Shown here in pieces: positions 60,721-64,000 of a stretch of 64,000 bases of DNA. The stretch spans positions 3,286,001 to 3,350,000 of the forward strand of contig JAWUZG010000332.1 in assembly GCA_036785705.1 (NCBI GenBank), in the 5' to 3' direction. The notes below the pieces were generated by a model. The model was given only the letters and a program-made list of their open reading frames with translations. It was not told the DNA's origin and made no database searches. A program made the position numbers and the translations under genes. The first letter of the stretch is position 1, and the number at the start of each line of letters is the position of its first letter. The stretch comes from Acanthornis magna. Taxonomy: Eukaryota > Chordata > Aves > Passeriformes > Acanthizidae.

Positions 60721-63700
60721 GTGACAACAAAAGCAAAGTAACAAAGGACCCGCCGGTGCCGCTCGGAAGTTGGTCCCGGCGCCGTTCCGGGCTCGGTGGC
60801 CCCGGGGGCAGGGCTGGGGGAGGCTGTTTGCCTGGCGGGATGTGCAGGCAGGGGCTGGGGGGGTTGTGCCGGGCGTCACCAATGTCGCCGTGTCCTCCCC
60901 CCTGCCTCGGTGGGAAGAGGCAGGAGCCGGCCGAGGCGTCCTTGACATGGATTTTGTGGTAGGGATGCGGGCAGCCGGCGCCGCGCTGCCAGGCATCTGC
61001 CCGCACCCCTGCCCGCACCTCCTGCGCTCCTGCCTTACCTCCTGCCTGTGACACGAGGCGGGTGGGCAGGGGAGAGAAGCTCTGGGTGCTGCGCCCCGAA
61101 ATTCAGCCTGTCCCTCCTCTTCCTCCTCTGTGGCAGAGGTGGGTGCCAGGGGAGATGCTTTGGGGGTATGAGGGGTGTTTTGGGGATCCCCCACCCTGGG
61201 GGTCCCTCACCTAGCAGCATCCCCTGGTGTCACCAGGGCCATTCCAGGCAGGTGGCAGCAGTGCAGGTGCTGCTAGTCTGTGACCTGGGGATGCTGCAGG
61301 GTTTGGGGGTGACATCCTCTCCCCGAAACTGTCCCCTCTGACAAATCTCCTGTGTGCGGCACTGAAGGGAGGGCTGGATCCAGGGTGCTTGGCCCTGGCA
61401 GCCAGCACCTGGCACCTCCTGGTGTGTCCATGCAAGGCTTGGCTGAGGCTGGATCCGGCCCCAGCTGGTCCCGGACCCTCCACCTCCCCCAGCAGGGACA
61501 TTCCCCGGGGTGGCCACAGTAGGTGCCACTGTTCTCTTGCCTCCCTGTTTTGTTTTCCCAAATCCTGGCTGTAGGAACAACCTCTTGATTAAGTGTATTA
61601 ATAGTTAAACTTTCAGCTCATAGCTTAAACTCACCAGACCACGAAAAGCTCCCTCCTTTACTCATGCTCTGGTGCTCAACTAAAATATTGCACTCAAAAG
61701 GCTTGAGGTTTTTTTTTTTTTTCCTTTCCCCTTCCTTTTCCCCTGACTCGACTTTGACTCCTGGGTGCACGGGGGGTCTTGCGGGACTCCCAGTTGTCAC
61801 TGCTGCTCCTTGCAGCCACTTCTCTGCACGGAGCCCAGGCATGGAGACTGGGGGGCTGGGTGTCCCTAAAGTGATCGGTGCTCTTGAAACTTACCCAGGT
61901 TGGGGAGGAGGATGGGAGCCACTATCCCAGGAAGAGGCTGGCCCTCCACCCAGTTGGGGACATGAGAATGGATGGGCTGTGGTGGCTTGGGAAAGGATGG
62001 AGATGCTGGCAGTAGCAGTGTGTGGGATTGGCTGTTCTCCTGCCAGGCAGGTGATGGGGAAGGAGGAGGGTGGGAGGTTCAACCATGCCAAGTGCAAGGT
62101 CTTGCACCTGTGTGGGGACAGCCCCCAGTCCCTGCACAGCTGGGGGGTGGATGGGCTGGGAGCAGCTCTGCAGAGAATGACTGGGGGATGCTGGTGGGTG
62201 ACAGATGGGACAGCAGCGGGCACTGTGCGCTTGCAGCTCAGAAAGCCAAGTGTATCCTGGGCTGCACCATGGGCAGCAGGGTGAGGAGGGGCTTCTCCCT
62301 CTGTTCTGCTTTGGTGAGACCCTCTTGGGGCACAACATCCAGCTCTGGGGTCTGCGGCACAGACAGATGTGGGGCCTGTTGGAGCAGGTCCAGAGGACAC
62401 CACAGAGATGGTCCAGGGGCTGGAGCCCATCTGCTCTGGAGACAGGCCGGGGGGTGTTCAGCCTGGAGTAGAGAGGGCTCCAGGGAGACTTTAGAGCTCC
62501 TTCCAGGGCCTAAAGGGGTTTCAGGAGTGCTGGAGAGGGACTTTGGACAAGGGCCTGGAGTGACAGGAGAAGGGGTGAGGGTTTTAAACTCTTAACAGGT
62601 CAGGGTTAACTTGTACATAGGGAAGAAAAGTTTCACACTGAGGGTGGTGATGCCCTGGCACAGGTGCCCAGAGAAGCTGTGGCTGCCCCATCCCTGGAAG
62701 TGTTCAAGGCCAAGATGGGACTTGGAGCAGCCTGGGAGAGTGGAAAGTGTCCCTGCCCATGGCAGGGGGTTGGAAAGAGGTGAGCTTTAAGGTCCAACCC
62801 AAACCAGTCTGTGATTCAGTGCAGGGAGCAGTGGTGTAGGAGGGGCAGGAGGCAAGAGGCATGTGGGAAAGGGGTGGCTGGAGAAGGAACCACCTCCAGA
62901 TGTGGCCAGTGGGAAATGCCAGGCCAGAGTGGAGGAAATGTGAGCTTGCTGCTGCTCAGCAGTGGCTCTGCCATGGGGATCAGGTCTGCTGCTGCCTTTG
63001 CTTTCAGCAGAGGGACGTGTCCTGGTGGTGAGGCTGTGACTCCCCATCCTGGGGAGCCTCCTGGGGGAGCATCACGGCACGTGGGTGAGGAGCAGCCTGC
63101 ATCCCTCTCCATGTCCTGTGTCCTGTGGAACACCCATGGGGCTGAAGCCCTTAGGAGATCTCCAGGGAGAGCAGGCAGCAGAACAGTGTGACCCCAGTGA
63201 GTAGCTGAGGGTGACCTGTGGGTCCCTTTGCCTTTGGGAAAGTCCAAAGGGCTCATTTACCCTGGCCACAGGCCCTTGGATGCCTGACATCCACAGCTGA
63301 AAAGCTTTGGGGTCTGTCAACATCTCAGTGCTGGTGGTGTGCCTTCCCTATAGTTTCTCCTTTTGGGGTGCTGGGATGCTGGAGATGCATCCCTTATATC
63401 TTTAGAGTGATTTCGTCCCTGCTTGTCTTTTCCCATGGCTCGCAAGCAGGTGGAGTGTGTTGATGGTCTGAGATGACAGCCCGTGCTGCACATGGGTGGC
63501 AGCCTGTGATTATGCGCATAAAAGGATTTTTGAGGTCAGAAGGTTTTCCAGTGGCTGCCTTGGTGTCCCTGGTTTCCACCATCCATGGTTATGGCATGGA
63601 AAAGGGACTGGACTAAAGGCTCCCAGGCCTTGGGATGTGTGGGTCTGGCTTGATGACATTGTCCTGGAACAGTGTCATTTGTACGAAAGCATCTTCCATC

Positions 63701-64000
63701 GCCTGAGCTGGGACATTCTTCGTACTGGGAAGATGAGGGTGCATCACCTCACCACAGTGATGCTGACAGTGTGGTGGCCCGGGCACAGGAGGATGTGTGT
63801 CAGCCGTGACCCTGGAAGTGGTGGCAAAGAATGAAAAAAGAAAAGCTGTTTTCTGATTTTCCAAGCAGGATGTGCTTTCCCATCTCCACCCTCCCAGCTC
63901 TGAGAGGTGGGAGCTGGAAAAGGGCCCTGCCCTGCGACAGCCCTGTGATATTTCTGTGGGGGCACAGTGTGGGTGATGGGTGGGACGTGCCCATGGGGTG
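60721..64000. other. Sequence downstream of the CpG island, to the right edge
   Basis: CpG density falls after about 61,000. Contains one long CR1 copy and no recognised exon. It would be intron 1 of the gene driven from the CpG island if the synteny call is right. Confidence 0.5.
62071..62818 (+). mobile_element. Long CR1 LINE fragment, + orientation
   Basis: Longest CR1 copy here: GGGAGGTTCAACCATGCCAA, GTGCAAGGTCTTGCACCTG, GGCTGCACCATGGGCAGCAG, GGGGTGTTCAGCCTGGAGTA, AGGGTGGTGATGCCCTGGCA, GCCCAGAGAAGCTGTGGC, ending AACCAGTCTGTGATTC. The middle (about 62,470-62,620) is more diverged. No intact frame. Confidence 0.92.

Overview
The window looks like part of a bird nuclear chromosome. The evidence is one vertebrate gene split by introns (UBE2D2), many CR1 LINE fragments in both orientations, otherwise few transposons, and GC-rich, minisatellite-laden intergenic DNA typical of avian microchromosomes. 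In human the order on 5q31 is UBE2D2-CXXC5-PSD2, and the chicken counterpart is chromosome 13 (recalled, not searched). The exact species cannot be read from the sequence.

Layout. 1-20,300: the 3' six coding exons of UBE2D2 on the + strand (residues 9-147 of 147), with long AT-richer introns and a 3' UTR with three possible poly(A) signals. Exon 1 (the first eight codons) lies upstream of the window. 20,300-27,190: quiet intergenic DNA with CR1 fragments. 27,190-34,450: GC-rich, CpG-bearing DNA with short AT-rich homeobox/POU/GATA-like islands that look like regulatory elements. 34,848-35,560: a 24-bp minisatellite. 36,940-37,605: a speculative compact minus-strand unit (TATA-like box, signal-peptide-like ORF, AATAAA). 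39,130-40,640: candidate conserved non-coding DNA including an ancient MIR-like SINE. 41,160-42,440: a CpG-rich block followed by a 36-bp minisatellite. 42,440-57,300: intergenic DNA with CR1 copies, MIR-like relics, a purine hexamer repeat and a pyrimidine tract. 57,306-58,200: a degenerate minisatellite of about 46 bp. 58,130-60,720: the strongest CpG island, best explained as the promoter and non-coding first exon of the next gene, by synteny CXXC5, whose coding exons would lie beyond the right edge. 61,100-64,000: intronic or intergenic DNA with one long CR1.

Only UBE2D2 is a secure protein-coding gene. It encodes a ubiquitin-conjugating enzyme that works with many RING and HECT E3 ligases. 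The rest is best read as the regulatory desert between UBE2D2 and a CXXC5-like gene. Many long open frames in the GC-rich half (up to 850 codons) are explained by high GC and by tandem repeats whose unit is a multiple of three, not by genes. No virus, CRISPR array, tRNA or rRNA was recognised.
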